Below are positions 46,098 to 56,914 of a DNA stretch of 64,000 bases, piece after piece. Location: positions 43,821 through 107,820 of the forward strand of contig BJOX01000332.1 of NCBI GenBank assembly GCA_009731375.1, read 5' to 3'. The translations under genes were made by a program, and so were the position numbers. Origin of the DNA: Paulinella micropora. Taxonomy: Eukaryota > Cercozoa > Imbricatea > Euglyphida. A model generated the notes under the pieces. The model searched no databases. It worked only from the letters and a program-made list of their open reading frames with translations, and was not told the DNA's origin. Within the stretch, counting starts at the first letter, position 1; every line of letters starts with the position of its first letter.

Positions 46098-47615
46098 AAC
46101 GAACCCTTATTAAGAACACTATGGATGCTTTGAGTCCTGACTCTGTGAGAGCAGGTGAAATACCAGTAAATAGTAGAGAGGTCACTTCGTTTATTTACGT
46201 AATTTCGAACTCTTTGCAGGCTTGGATGCAACTTACGATCAAGAGTGAAACGTAGATTGTGAGGTCTCCAGTTCTCCGACAAACCTACTTGAAGAGTTGT
46301 ATACAAACTCACAATTCGAATTTTCCTTCCAAGTGAAAACTACACACACAGAGTTTGGTGTGTCCTGTCGACAGATTGATTTGGAAAGACCCTCTCCTTC
46401 AGGAGTGGCTATACAACAATATACTAGGACAGAGGTAACCAAAAACACATATGTTTTCGACAGATTGTTCACCTTCCGTTGCATTTTTGTGTCCCTCCTC
46501 TGCCCTCATACACACTATGCAGTCAACCAATACAGTATGTGTCTGGTTTTGTCGTTTTAGGGTCACCCCCAACCTACAGAGTGGAGAGCGCCCCCTCCAC
46601 TGCACATCGCCCTCTCCAACTGCTGTTCTGCGTTCTGGCTTGCTCCTGGCACGTCTCCATGTGGAATCAATCGCGTCACGATCCAGTATCGAAATTCAAC
46701 GAACGCAAGCGACGCTGCTTGGACCCCTACCCCATCCTGGGCTCTTGTGCGGATACTCTACGCACCGACAAGAAGTTTCAGGAGGTACTCTACGCACCGA
46801 CAAGAAGTTTCAGGAAGTAGTCAAAGCTGGGAAGACTACTCGCCTTCATGCAAACCTATCGCGTCAAACTGTTCATTTTATTTACGATTTGTTGACCAGT
46901 TATTGGGGTGACGAGCGAGATATTCTACGAAAGAATCATAAGGATAAGGCTACATGGCTACCTCAGGTCCCCATTGCTCCTCAAGCCAGCCTAGACCTTC
47001 TTCGTAATCCAGACTGACAGATGCTGAGGTCTACACACAGTACCTGGGACCTGCTGGATCGCTGGCTATCGCAGAGAAGCTCTGGAACGACCTTGGGGCG
47101 GCAACGTCATCCCTGTAGAAGTTTTTCATAACTGCTTCCCGGTCACTGCTTCAACTGCTGGTTTGATAGGGTTACTACCGGTTACTACTCTTTTGATTAC
47201 AACCACTGGTGCCAGGCTACACCTGCTGCTGCATTGATGACCAAGGTGAACTCGAAAACCAAACTGACTTGGGAGGCCTAGGCGAAAATGACTGAGAACT
47301 GCGAAAATGACAGTCAGACATTGTATTTCCGTCCCTTGCCCACAAATTTTTCGTAACATGCGTGTTTCACGGGAAATAGGGGGAAAAGGTAATCTTACTA
47401 CTTGAATGGGAAAAAGGCAATAGTTGATCTTTTCTAACTTGAAAAAGATCTTTGACTTAATCGTTTGAAATCATTTCTGAACGGAATCGAAAACTAGTTA
47501 GTGAAGTCAAAACGTCGTGCAGAGGAGAATCTAATGAACAGGTCAAAAAGAGTGAATTATCAACGGTAAAGGTTTTGGCCGGTCGTTAAGGTGCTCAGTC
47601 TGATAACTTTCACAG
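46098..47615 (+). repeat. Repeat R, second copy
   Basis: Its ends match 7735-7905 and 8063-8198/11094-11395; this copy has no piggyBac insertion but has an extra ~1 kb middle. That middle is open in patches on the plus strand (ending KTTRLHANLSRQTVHFIYDL near 46880) and contains a ~36-bp tandem duplication (ctctacgcaccgacaagaag, at about 46755 and 46790). The 5' part (45995-46255) is open too. It may be a decayed coding transposon; no family is recognised. Confidence 0.7.
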
Positions 47616-47680
47616 ATCCTAGCGGGCAGCCACGCCTTTGGGCCAGACGCAAATACTAGGGCCTTGTGCCTCGATATCCT

Positions 47681-47836
47681 GTTACCGAGACCAAATATTT
47701 AATAATATAATAACTGTCTAACGACTTGTAGAATGAGGAATACCTAACGTAGAAGGGACTCCGTACTCTCCAAGCCAATGATAACCGAACAGACCGGAAC
47801 ATCGGGTAATGCCATTATATACCGAGTGGGCCGGCA
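47681..47836. repeat. Dispersed repeat S, copy 1
   Basis: About 155-170 bp shared with 58025-58194, from gttaccgagacc to gggccggca, same orientation, with indels. AT-poor 47837-48240 that follows has no gene; it is only weakly similar to sequence after the other copy. Confidence 0.85.
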
Positions 47837-48250
47837 TAATCCCCTCCCCTCGAGCGGGCCCTCGTCAGGGTGCGCGAGAAGTCAAGTTACGATCAGCCGA
47901 TCCAAACCGGGATAAAATGTGAAAAATTATCACGAGTGACGGTCAATGACTAGACCCCATGTCCTCGGATAAAATTGCACCCCCGTGTTGACCTAAATTC
48001 ACGCATCGTCCCTCCCACCTAGTGTGGGACTATACTAGCCCCGGATAAATATTAATAATTCCATTTCCGCGGAGTAAATTCCGTTACTCATACCTTCGGC
48101 CCCATCGGCCCCCAAAAAGGGTTTTGTACGAATTCCTTCGTATAAAAACTGGTGCTTTATGACTGTGGCTGCCTCACGTTACCCTCTGCTGCCTTATACC
48201 GATATGCCTATGTTTGACATGAGCCCTCTCATGTGAAACTGCCGACTTGT

Positions 48251-48654
48251 GAAAATTGCCAATGAATCGGTTGGTAATTTGAAGAAGTGACCGCCTTATC
48301 CAACCTACCCCCGTCAGAATAAGAAAATTGCCAATGAATCGGTTGGTAATTTGAAGAAGTGACCGCCTTATCCAATCGACCCCCGTCAGAATAAGAAAAT
48401 TGCAAATGAATCGGTTGGTAATTTGAAGAAGTGGCCTTATCCAATCGACCCCCGTCAGAATAAGAAAATTGCCAATGAATCGGTTGGTAATTTGAAGAAG
48501 TGACCGCCTTATCCAATCGGTTGGTAACTTGAAGAAGTGACCGCCTTATCCAATCGACCCCCGTCAGAATAAGAAAATTGCCAATGAATCGGTTGGTAAT
48601 TTGAAGAAGTGACCGCCTTATCCAATCGACCCCCGTCAGAATAAGAAAATTGCC
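48251..48654. repeat. 72-bp minisatellite running into a 391-N gap
   Basis: Units begin aaaattgccaatgaatcggt, spaced 72 bp (one 68-bp unit lacks accg; one has an internal ~35-bp duplication near 48520). About six units are visible before the gap 48655-49045, so the true array is longer. Each unit includes an imperfect palindrome (aattgccaa ... ttggtaatt). Confidence 0.95.
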
Positions 48655-49045
48655 NNNNNNNNNNNNNNNNNNNNNNNNNNNNNNNNNNNNNNNNNNNNNN
48701 NNNNNNNNNNNNNNNNNNNNNNNNNNNNNNNNNNNNNNNNNNNNNNNNNNNNNNNNNNNNNNNNNNNNNNNNNNNNNNNNNNNNNNNNNNNNNNNNNNNN
48801 NNNNNNNNNNNNNNNNNNNNNNNNNNNNNNNNNNNNNNNNNNNNNNNNNNNNNNNNNNNNNNNNNNNNNNNNNNNNNNNNNNNNNNNNNNNNNNNNNNNN
48901 NNNNNNNNNNNNNNNNNNNNNNNNNNNNNNNNNNNNNNNNNNNNNNNNNNNNNNNNNNNNNNNNNNNNNNNNNNNNNNNNNNNNNNNNNNNNNNNNNNNN
49001 NNNNNNNNNNNNNNNNNNNNNNNNNNNNNNNNNNNNNNNNNNNNN

Positions 49046-50206
49046 CCCCCCCCCCCCCCCCCCCCAATTCCTCTCCTCATCCCTCTTATACACTATCCAT
49101 ATCTATTACTATCCGACCTCTAATCTATCCAATTCTATTACTATCCATCCTATATTCTGTCCAACCTATAATCTATCCCATTCTACTACTATCCGTCCTA
49201 TAATCTATCCCCTCTCCCCTGATTCCGCCATCCCACACTCCGTCTTCCGCGTTGGCCCCCCCCCGTGCCCGTGTTGTTATCCACGCATATATATATACAT
49301 CCCGATCCGCATGCCGAGCGGTAAGTGTCTTCCAGTCGGCGTTCCGCCGTCTTCGCATCCCTGCGCAGCAAAATAAAAATAGATTCCATGAGTGGCACAT
49401 TCCGAGTGTACCGTGGCCTTGCTCGCCAAATAGGCTCGTTGCCCTTCCGCTGTACCTGTGGGTGTATTTGTATTACCCCCTCCCTTCTTCTCTTCTTCGT
49501 CATTATTCATCTTTCTTTTCATCTTCTCAGTCTTTCCCGTCATCCTTTTTCCGTTCGTACCCCGTACGCTTACCCTTTGTCAAGCCACCGCAGGCTGAGG
49601 GTGAGTATCAATAAGTGAGCGTGAGGGTGATCAGTCCATCAACGTCATTGACCTCCCCGGCGGGTTAAAATATTATCCTCCAAAGGCTTATAAGCCTGTC
49701 ATCGCGTCACTGCGCGGAAACTAATTGCATCGTCGCACCCTGCGCGAGATAAGATTATCCGTCATCGCGCCCTGCGCGGAAATCCCAACATCTTCCGTGA
49801 CAGGTAGAAGTAATTGTCGTGTAATTTCATGTGTTTGTCTTCGCCAGCACATGAAAGAATACAATTAGTGTCATGGCCCTTGCATGTGTGTCGTGCATTT
49901 TTCATGTGCTGTCGATAATCAGCACATGAAAGTTCACGATTAGTATCGTGGTTTCTGTACATAGCCAATCATTTTCCAAAATTTTGATTTTTCCGATTCC
50001 CGTTCAGACGATGACGTCCGTGCCCTCGCGCTCCTGCGCGTACCAAGTGTATACCATACACTTTTAGGATCAAGCGATCCACGGGTATCCTTAGCCGCTT
50101 CCCCCGGGCGCACCACCCCGGTTTCGGTCATCTTCTTATCTTTTCATTCTTCTCTTTCTCACTCACTTCTCGTCTCTCTCTCTTCCTTTCTCTCTCTCTC
50201 TCTCTC
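49046..50206. other. Non-coding stretch with short internal repeats
   Basis: A poly-C run (49046-49065), degenerate ~36-bp repeats of ctatccaattctattacta type (49085-49210), three copies of a catcgcgtcactgcgcgg-like motif (49700-49790), and two cagcacatgaaag blocks with hairpins (49823-49931). It lies downstream of element C1 and may contain its LTR, but no second copy is in the window. 50165-50208 is a (TC)n run. Confidence 0.5.
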
Positions 50207-51112
50207 TCATCTCCTTCCCCTCCTCGTCCTCCGCTCCAGCCCCGAGGGACGCTTCCTTCCCCTCGATCCCACCTTTGCCGGTGGTGCCCCGATAATCTCA
50301 AAGGGCCAGCCTCTGTCCTCCACCTCATCCCAGATGAAAGTGGGGATTCGTCGCTCTTCTGCGAGGTCAAAAGGTATGTCCAGAACCTCCCTAGGTCGTG
50401 ATTGCACCGTATAGGGCGTGTGGTTTTTGTCATCCAACTGGATGCTGACATCCCAAGTCTCCCGTTCAAGTTCTGCCCCCAGTTCTCCAGAAAAACTGGA
50501 CTGAACCGACGGTCCTTTTCCATGTTAGTCCCATCATCGCTCCTCCAGAACTGCATTACTGGGGCAATGCCCGCTGCCGCCTTGGACCTCGTACGTCCTC
50601 CGACCCTCAATATCCGCATGACATAGAAGTCATCCAGCGTATCATCCGAGACCTCTCTGTCCGCCGGTCGCATCAAGTAATACTTGCTGACTCTCCAGCG
50701 GATTTTATCTATCTTGGTCGAGTTGTCCAACCACTTCTCTGACTGTGGATGCGATCCACCTCCATCCCCTCCTCTGGTGGTGGTCGCAGACGGGCCGTCT
50801 GTGCCCGTTGCTTCTCCTTCTCCTCCCTCCCCTCCTCCCTTGTTTCCATAGCACTCCCTCCAAGCCCCCCGGCTCCTCCTTCAGCTCCTTTTTCCTCCTT
50901 GCCGTTGGCGCCCTCGCCTTCCTGGCGCTGTCTCCTGGATCCTCGTTCGTGAGAGCCCGTTTCCAGCTTCGTAATTGCATCCCGCAATCTTTGTTTCTCC
51001 TCCTCTTCCGGTTCGTACAAGAGCTGGTCCCTCAACCTCGCCAGCTCCTCCACACGCTGCGAACGAGTAAGCAAAGGTGTCGGATTGCCCCAGTCATCCG
51101 TCGTGCGCGCCA
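50207..51112 (-). pseudogene. C1 post-integrase C-terminal module
   Basis: A linker with a charged, coiled-coil-like segment (QRVEELARLRDQLLYEPEEEEKQ) then KYYLMRPADREVSDDTLDDFYVMRILRV, PVMQFWRSDDG, and, after a frame change, LDIPFDLAEERRIPTFIWDE and a basic end (TGA at 50207). Each block aligns with the C-terminal part of C2. The fold is unknown; the YLMRP...LYVMRI pattern is loosely BAH-like. Confidence 0.7.
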
Positions 51113-51325
51113 GTGCCTGAAGGAAACGACCGCTAAGGCTCTGATCGATCACGTTTTCTGCAGGATCGGAGTTCCAAGGAAGATCATATCAGACAGAGGG
51201 AGTTCGTTCATCAACCGGCTCTCGAACGAACTCAGTGCATATTTTTGGTTTCAATGGAACTACGTTACGGCATACAATCCAATGGCAAACGGAAAAATCG
51301 AGCGGATGCATGCGAGTCCGTCTCG
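51113..51325 (+). pseudogene. Inverted integrase core fragment in C1
   Basis: Plus-strand translation ETTAKALIDHVFCRIGVPRK, then the second catalytic D in IISDRGSSF and E in ANGKIERMHA, aligns with C2 integrase residues 354-416. The surrounding element is on the minus strand, and the matching piece is absent from its proper place at about 51850. Confidence 0.9.
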
Positions 51326-52496
51326 TAATCCAATAAAAACGGCGAGAACTTGACCAGCCGTCGTACATGCACGATCTGCTCTTTTGCCGTTCGCTGATGG
51401 CGGATTTTGTAGTTGTATGCCGCAGTTTGCTGCACCACCTGATACGGCCCCTGCTATTATTCTTCGTACAACTTCGCCGACACACCCACCGGGATGCTAA
51501 CAAGACCGTGTCTCCCACGTTGAATTCCACGTGTCGGAACTTTTGCTGCCCCTTGTCGTCCTTCCTCCTCATTGCAGCCTCGCGCTGCTTCCGGACGATG
51601 TGTTCAGCCTCCGCTATTGCCCGCAGGCGGCATGCCATCAATTCCGTCGGTCATATAAAGCCGTGTCCTTGAAGCGATCCGTAGGTGTGTTTAACAGCCT
51701 TCCATGTACCAGTTGATTCGGGCAAAGCCGAACGCTTCCTCCTAAAGACGAGGAGCCCAAGTTGTTAACCGCAAACGTAAAAGCCTGCACCGTCTCCGGC
51801 CACATCTTCTGGTTGTTCTGGCAATAGATTTTCAAGGATGCCTTCATCATCTTGTGGTACCGTGATCACGTAATTCGACGCCCTGTCAATGGCCGTAAGT
51901 ATGTACTTGAACCCCCCGTCGCCCGCTTCCGGTAGAGGGCCCACATAGTCAATGTGGATCGTCTCGAAAATGTCGCTCGTGACCTCGTATTGCCCCAGCA
52001 AACCCTTGGTTGCGTCATATGGCGTCTTTGCTCTCTGGCACGGCGCGCAGCCGTTGATGAATCGTGCCACATCCTTACTCATACTTCCTCAGTAGAACTT
52101 CCTTGTCAGCGACCACTTCATCCTTTCCAATCCTGGATGACTCTGCATGGGACAGTTATGTGCCCCGATCATAATCGCATCCCGTAATGCCGGTGGTACC
52201 CACACCGTCCACTTTTCCGGGTTTTCCTTGTGTCTGCCGTCCGTTCCCATATACCAGATCAGCCCATCCGAATACGTCTGCTTCTTCAGCTGCCGCTTCA
52301 CTGCCTTAGTACGCGTTTCCGGCGTCGGGTTCTTCACGTGTTGGATCAGTGCCTTGAATTCCTTCGCCTCGCTCGTCAGGCTCCGAAACTTGTCCACCGA
52401 AGCAAACTTGATTTGCGTATCCGCCTCTAAGTCCAAAGCCATCCGGCTGGGATGCGTCTTCTCCAACACCGTCACGTCCTCCTGTTCCGGTAACAA
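51326..52496 (-). pseudogene. C1 integrase, missing its core middle
   Basis: Zinc module (HNCPMQSHPG...INGCAPCQRAKT), a TGA where C2 has a tryptophan (52089-52091), first catalytic D in TIHIDYVGPL, ILTAIDRASNYVITVP, then directly MMKASLKIYC, skipping the segment with the second D and E. Downstream: FTFAVNNLGSSSLGG, the GDTVLL motif and VRRLVKFSPFLLDYE, up to the inverted piece. Confidence 0.85.
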
Positions 52497-53788
52497 TGGT
52501 TCCCTTCTGTCTTAGGGCTGACCACTACGTTGCCAACCATTGGCAACTGCCGCCATGGAAACCTTGGCGTTTCCATCTCCTCCGTCTCCCTTTCCGCGTG
52601 CAACGCCGCGTCCCACTCGTATTCCTCGAGACTGTCCTTCGCGCATTGGTCCTCGTGCTCCTCACAACACTCTCGTGGTGCCTTACTAGCCGCCTCATAC
52701 AACCTGATGTCCCTCTCATGTTCCTGTTTTTCTCCTTCCCCCGACGTACGAATTTTGTACGCTGCCGACACCTCCTCAGCGTATATCATACCGTTCATCG
52801 GCTTCTTGTCTTCAAAATCTGGTTCACGCTCTATCTGTTCCAAGTCCATGAATCCCCATACCGTCAAGACTGCCGCCGCCGTGGTGAACCTAAATCGCGT
52901 CAGGTACATCCCTATCCGCTTCTCCCAATCCCATATCGGTTTGACCGTGAACACCTCTGGCGCCTGCTGTTGTTGTTGTTCCGCCCCCGTCTTTCCCCGT
53001 GATCCCCCATCCTCTGCCGTGACCCCAGACCGAGACTGGTGATCAGCCAAAAAGTTCTCCTTTCCCTTGATATACTCTATCTGGAAGTCGTATTCCGACA
53101 ACTCCTGTTGCCACCGCGCTAACCGTCCCGTATGGTCTTGTGACATCAACCACCGCAGGTTGTTGTGATCCGTTCTCGCTCTCGTTTCCTTCGCCCCCCA
53201 TAAATATTCCCGCAGCCGCTTGAAGCCCCAGACAATAGCCAACGCGTCCCGTTGTCTGGTGCAGTATTGCCTTTCCGCACTCGACATCCGTCGAATAAGC
53301 AATATTACCGGTCGCAATCGCCCCTTTTCGTCCGCTTGCTGAAGCACTCCTCCTATCGCGTAGGCCGACGCGTCCGTATCCAGAATAAAGGGTGCCTCAA
53401 AGTCCGGCAGCCTCAGAACCGTTCCATCTTCCGTTAACGGATCCTTCAGAATCGTCTCCCGCAAATCCTTTATCGCTTCCAAGACCTCCTGTCCCCACTC
53501 CTTCGAGTTCGCCGAATCCCCTTTGAATTCCTTCATGTGTTTCCGTATGGGCTCCGCCCGATTAGCAAAGTTCGGGATAAACTCTCCGTAATATTGTGCC
53601 AAGGACACAAACGAGTGTAAGTCCGACTTACTCGCTGGCATCGGCATGGCATCCAGCGCCTCCCTCTTCCTAGCCGCGATCGAGCATGTTCCGTTCTCGA
53701 TGTCATATCCCAAGCACTGGATCCGTTTTTGCATGAAATGGCACTTCTTGGCATTAAGCCGAAAACCGAACTCCTTAATCCGCCTCAT
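52472..53788 (-). pseudogene. C1 RT thumb and RNase H
   Basis: Starts in the RT connection (FRLNAKKCHFMQKRIQCLGYD, SDLHSFVSLAQYYGEFIPN) with no fingers or YxDD upstream. RNase H is complete: LDTDASAYAIGGVL, QRDALAIVWGFKRLREYL (D where E is usual), TDHNNLRWLMSQDHTGRLARW. Then IEYIKGKENFLADHQSR and an acidic linker to integrase. The frame ends in TGA through a shift at about 52480. Confidence 0.87.
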
Positions 53789-54469
53789 GATACAGGATGT
53801 TCGTCATGCCATTTGGCCTCCCAAGCCTTAGCCTCTGCCACTGTGCCCGTAAGCGCAGTTTCCACCGACGAAATAACGTCTTGTATCATGTCTCCCAATC
53901 TCCTTTCCACCTCTTGAATTCGTGCATACTGTCCCCGCGCCTCCTCTGATTCCTTGAAATGTTTCCAGCAAGGCTCCCTCATCTCGACCGGCATCGTACT
54001 CGTTCGCTTCTCCCATCTCCTCCTTATAATTTCCCATCTTGCCTCCTCCATTACCTCCTTATGTCGTTGTGCCCGTTCCTGTCCCTGTTCCAATGCCTGG
54101 TCTTATGACATGGGGGTGAACATACACCTCAAGTGCCTCATGCACGATGGCAATCTTTTTGTGATCCGTCGCTAGACTCAGGTCATAAGCCTCATAAGAG
54201 TCAGTAGCGTTAATGGGATCAATATCACTCTCCTCTCCTCTTTTTACTCCATATATCACTGGCCGTGCGGCGCGAGGCAATGCGCCCGCCATTGGCCTCC
54301 TCGCCTCCATCGCTAGTTTCGCCTTCCTATTTGCATCAGTTATCATTGGTAATCGTGACGTGTGAACGGGTATGAAGCTACCTTGGGGCTGTAGCCTCTG
54401 TATACCCACGTCTTTGCTCTCACAGAGAGGAAGTGTTGGCCCAGTCTGCACAACATCAGTAGAAAACAC
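53785..54469 (-). pseudogene. C1 segment between gag and RT
   Basis: Two open stretches in different frames: one with LPLCESKDVGIQRLQPQGSF and the other with a helical, charged PVEMREPCWKHFKESEEARG. Protease would lie here, but no DTG/DSG site is seen. It joins the RT remnant abruptly at 53788, consistent with a deletion. 54470-54635 is unassigned element sequence. Confidence 0.45.
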
Positions 54470-54635
54470 TGTAACTTTAGGGTTATCCTCTTCTTCCTCC
54501 AGTCATTCCACCACCTCGAATCGATTAACTTCAGTTTCGTCTGGGTGGGATGACGGATCGGTGTCCGAGGCAGTGTTATAGGCCTGACCTCGACCGAAGT
54601 TTGGGTTGAAGCTTGCCCATGAGCCTCCTAGTCCT

Positions 54636-55189
54636 CTAGGTGGGCTGGAGCTCGAAAAGCTCTTCCTCCATGAGAATTATATCCCCGATCTCCTCCTCTT
54701 GCTCTGAGGTGTTCCCTGCCACCTCGAGGCTACTCTCCATGCTCCTCCTCCTTGTCCTCCTACTCCTTCTTCTTCTCCTCCTCCTCCTCCTCCTCGTCCC
54801 CTTTGAGGGGCTTGTTTTGTTCTTTTTTCTCTCCCTCTCCTCCTGCTTCTTGTCCAACCTCTTCATATAGGCAATAATCGCCTCTCTTAGCTCGCCGTCA
54901 TCACACTGATTGGCATACCAGCCTTCTGTATGAGTGGCATTTTGAAGCAGTCGGTAAGGCCCGGTTCAGTACCGCCCGCCTTTTTGAGAAAGCCAGCCCT
55001 TGCTGTTGGGTTCTGCCTGTCATGATTGAAAGAGCAGTCTCTGTGCTTCATCTCTGCCTTACACGGCAGGCCCGCGAACCACCTCCAGCATGCGATCTTG
55101 AGGTCTGGCTCTCTCTGTCTCTTGCATCCAGCAACTCGGCTTGTGTACTTGGCTTGCGCGCCAACAGGTACACCGCCTGGCTGTGCCAT
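54636..55189 (-). pseudogene. C1 gag, C-terminal part with CCCH-like finger
   Basis: Residues C34, C43, C52 and H56 (C-X8-C-X8-C-X3-H; about 55022-55090) resemble a CCCH zinc finger rather than the usual CCHC knuckle. After a one-base shift near 54880, AYMKRLDKKQEERERKK leads into a poly-Arg stretch and an acidic end. Confidence 0.55.
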
Positions 55190-55199
55190 GTGTGCCTCC

Positions 55200-55830
55200 T
55201 GCCCCAGCCCCTACACCCTCGGGCTCAACTACGGTGGTGGTCACCAACACGGAGAAGAAGGACAGACAAAACATCATAAATACCTTCAAGGGGAAGAAAG
55301 GAGGAGTGGCTAGTCTCATGCTCTATGCCAAGACGAGTTCAGAAAAAGACTCTGACTCTTCGCTCCTAGGCAAGCTCAAAGAGATGAATGCCTGCATCAA
55401 GTCTTTTCCCTGTGATGAGACTCAAGAATACGAGGCTCTTGCTACGGAAAATAGGATTTGAAATCTTTGAGACAGTGGCGATGAGTTTGAGGCGTTCTGC
55501 TAGCTTGGCGGCGACCCTTACGGAGGTACTTTCCTCCTGTGGGCTATTCTATGGCCGCAAGTCAATCATTCTCTATTTTTTGTCGGCATTGCACTCAGTG
55601 CACCCGAGCAAACTTACGCAACTCATACAACAATGCCAAACGTTTAGCGTAGTGAAGTCCAAGAACTTCCTCGAGACACAAGTGTTCGATGCTACAGTTG
55701 GAAGCGTTGCTCCGGCAGCACTGTTTCAAGAAGTTATGAGTGCATGCTCGAACTTGGACACAGTCACGAAGCTGGTGGGGCAATATATGCCGGAGGGGGT
55801 GCCCTTGCACTACTCACTCTTGCTTTCACT
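55200..55830 (+). pseudogene. Probable inverted gag fragment in C1
   Basis: On the plus strand, VVVTNTEKKDRQNIINTFKG, LYAKTSSEKDSDSSLLGKLK and, after one shift, KLTQLIQQCQTFSVVKSKNF and LFQEVMSACSNLDTVTKLVG read like real protein, whereas the minus strand here does not. Flanking gag is minus-strand. No reference gag of this family is in the window, so the call is tentative. Confidence 0.45.
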
Positions 55831-56914
55831 TCCTCCAATTGCAACTTCCTGGCAAACTCCTCTCCTCTTTCGCCTTCTCCTTCTCACTTATCAGTAGTTT
55901 TTGAACATAACTGATATAGGCCGTCAACTCAGCAACAGACCTGACAAAGTTATATTTCTCCACATACTGATCAACCCCTGCCTTGTTGGTGTTAGGTGGT
56001 GCAGCTGTGGTTGTTTTAAGGAGAGAGTGATCCTTGGTAGGAATCCATCTCTTCCACGATTCCTTGTGCATCAACGCAGCCACCAACAGTCTGAGCTTGG
56101 TCAGGATTCTGTCATTTTTGTCCACCTCGTCAATCACAGGATGGATTTCTCCTGCCTTCGTAAGGTTTCTCTCCATTTCTCTCAATCCCGCCTCCAGAGC
56201 CTTCAATTCAGTCGAAAATATGCGAATACCCCATAAGTGTTTCTCGAACTGAAATTGGTCTTCGTTTTCTCGTTATCGGTCCTGACCCGTCGCGAGGAGT
56301 CTAGCCCTTGCTCTTGGGTATGTGTACTGGAGGTAACCCTCGCCCTCTGGGCCGTACGAACGTTCCCAAATTAGAGCTTGGGAGTACACCGCAAAGATAG
56401 CGTCAAGTATTTCAAGGTGGGTACGTGAATTCCCAAACTTGATATGTTGCACCTTTTTCCTTTCCTCCACATTGGAGACCAGTTTGCAGAGATGCTGTGC
56501 AATATCTGACAATGGGATATAGACATCCCTTTTGGTGCGACTCCCCACTCGTCTCATATCCTGAGGGATCCAGGCATATGTGTCTTTCTTTGCCTCCATC
56601 ACAATATCAAAGGCGGTTTTAGGGAGGTCGTAGTGGTCGTTCACCCACCGTTGATCCTCCTCTGAGACCTCTCCCTCTTCAATCAAATTTATCGTTTGTC
56701 GTCCTCCTCCTCCTGTAGAGGCAGGTGGTATATTGTGTACCCCAGTGCTCTCTGTTTGTTCCACTCCTCCTCTTTCTCCTTTTTCGTCTTCTTCCTCTCT
56801 TCCTCCTCCTCCTGTTTCCTCTTCGTATCCTCCGTCATTCAATCCTCCTCCTCCTTCTTTTTGCATTTTTTCTTGTTCCAGATATTCACTCACCTCACTA
56901 GTCTCTGTTGACAT
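55826..56914 (-). pseudogene. C1 gag, N-terminal part
   Basis: One frame, interrupted only by TAA (about 56270). Acidic, Gly/Glu-rich start (MSTETSEVSEYLEQEK), then a helical core (LSDIAQHLCKLVSNVEERKK, LEILDAIFAVYSQALIWERS) and, past the stop, KALEAGLREMERNLTKAGEI and TAYISYVQKLLISEKEKAKE. No matrix or capsid family is recognised. Confidence 0.65.

Larger units (their letters stand above)
50207..56914 (-). mobile_element. C1: Ty3/gypsy element, rearranged copy
   Basis: Same family as C2 at 60176-64000 (shared integrase and C-terminal module). Gene order on the minus strand is gag, a protease-position segment, RT thumb, RNase H, integrase, C-terminal module. The RT fingers and palm are missing, one integrase segment is flipped and moved, and a gag segment also appears inverted. 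Confidence 0.85.

Noticed and set aside
48251-48654. CRISPR-like array
   Set aside because: Units are contiguous 72-bp tandem repeats with no unique spacers, in a eukaryotic context.
50745-51112. Plus-strand protein upstream of the inverted integrase fragment
   Set aside because: This part is antisense to the C1 linker and Leu/Pro-rich; only 51113-51325 aligns with integrase.
10183-56272. A firm claim that the nuclear code reads TAA/TAG as glutamine
   Set aside because: C2 pol and RT, C1 RNase H and copia A RT have no internal TAA/TAG, and the elements also carry frameshifts and TGA breaks, so ordinary decay is sufficient; kept only as a testable observation.
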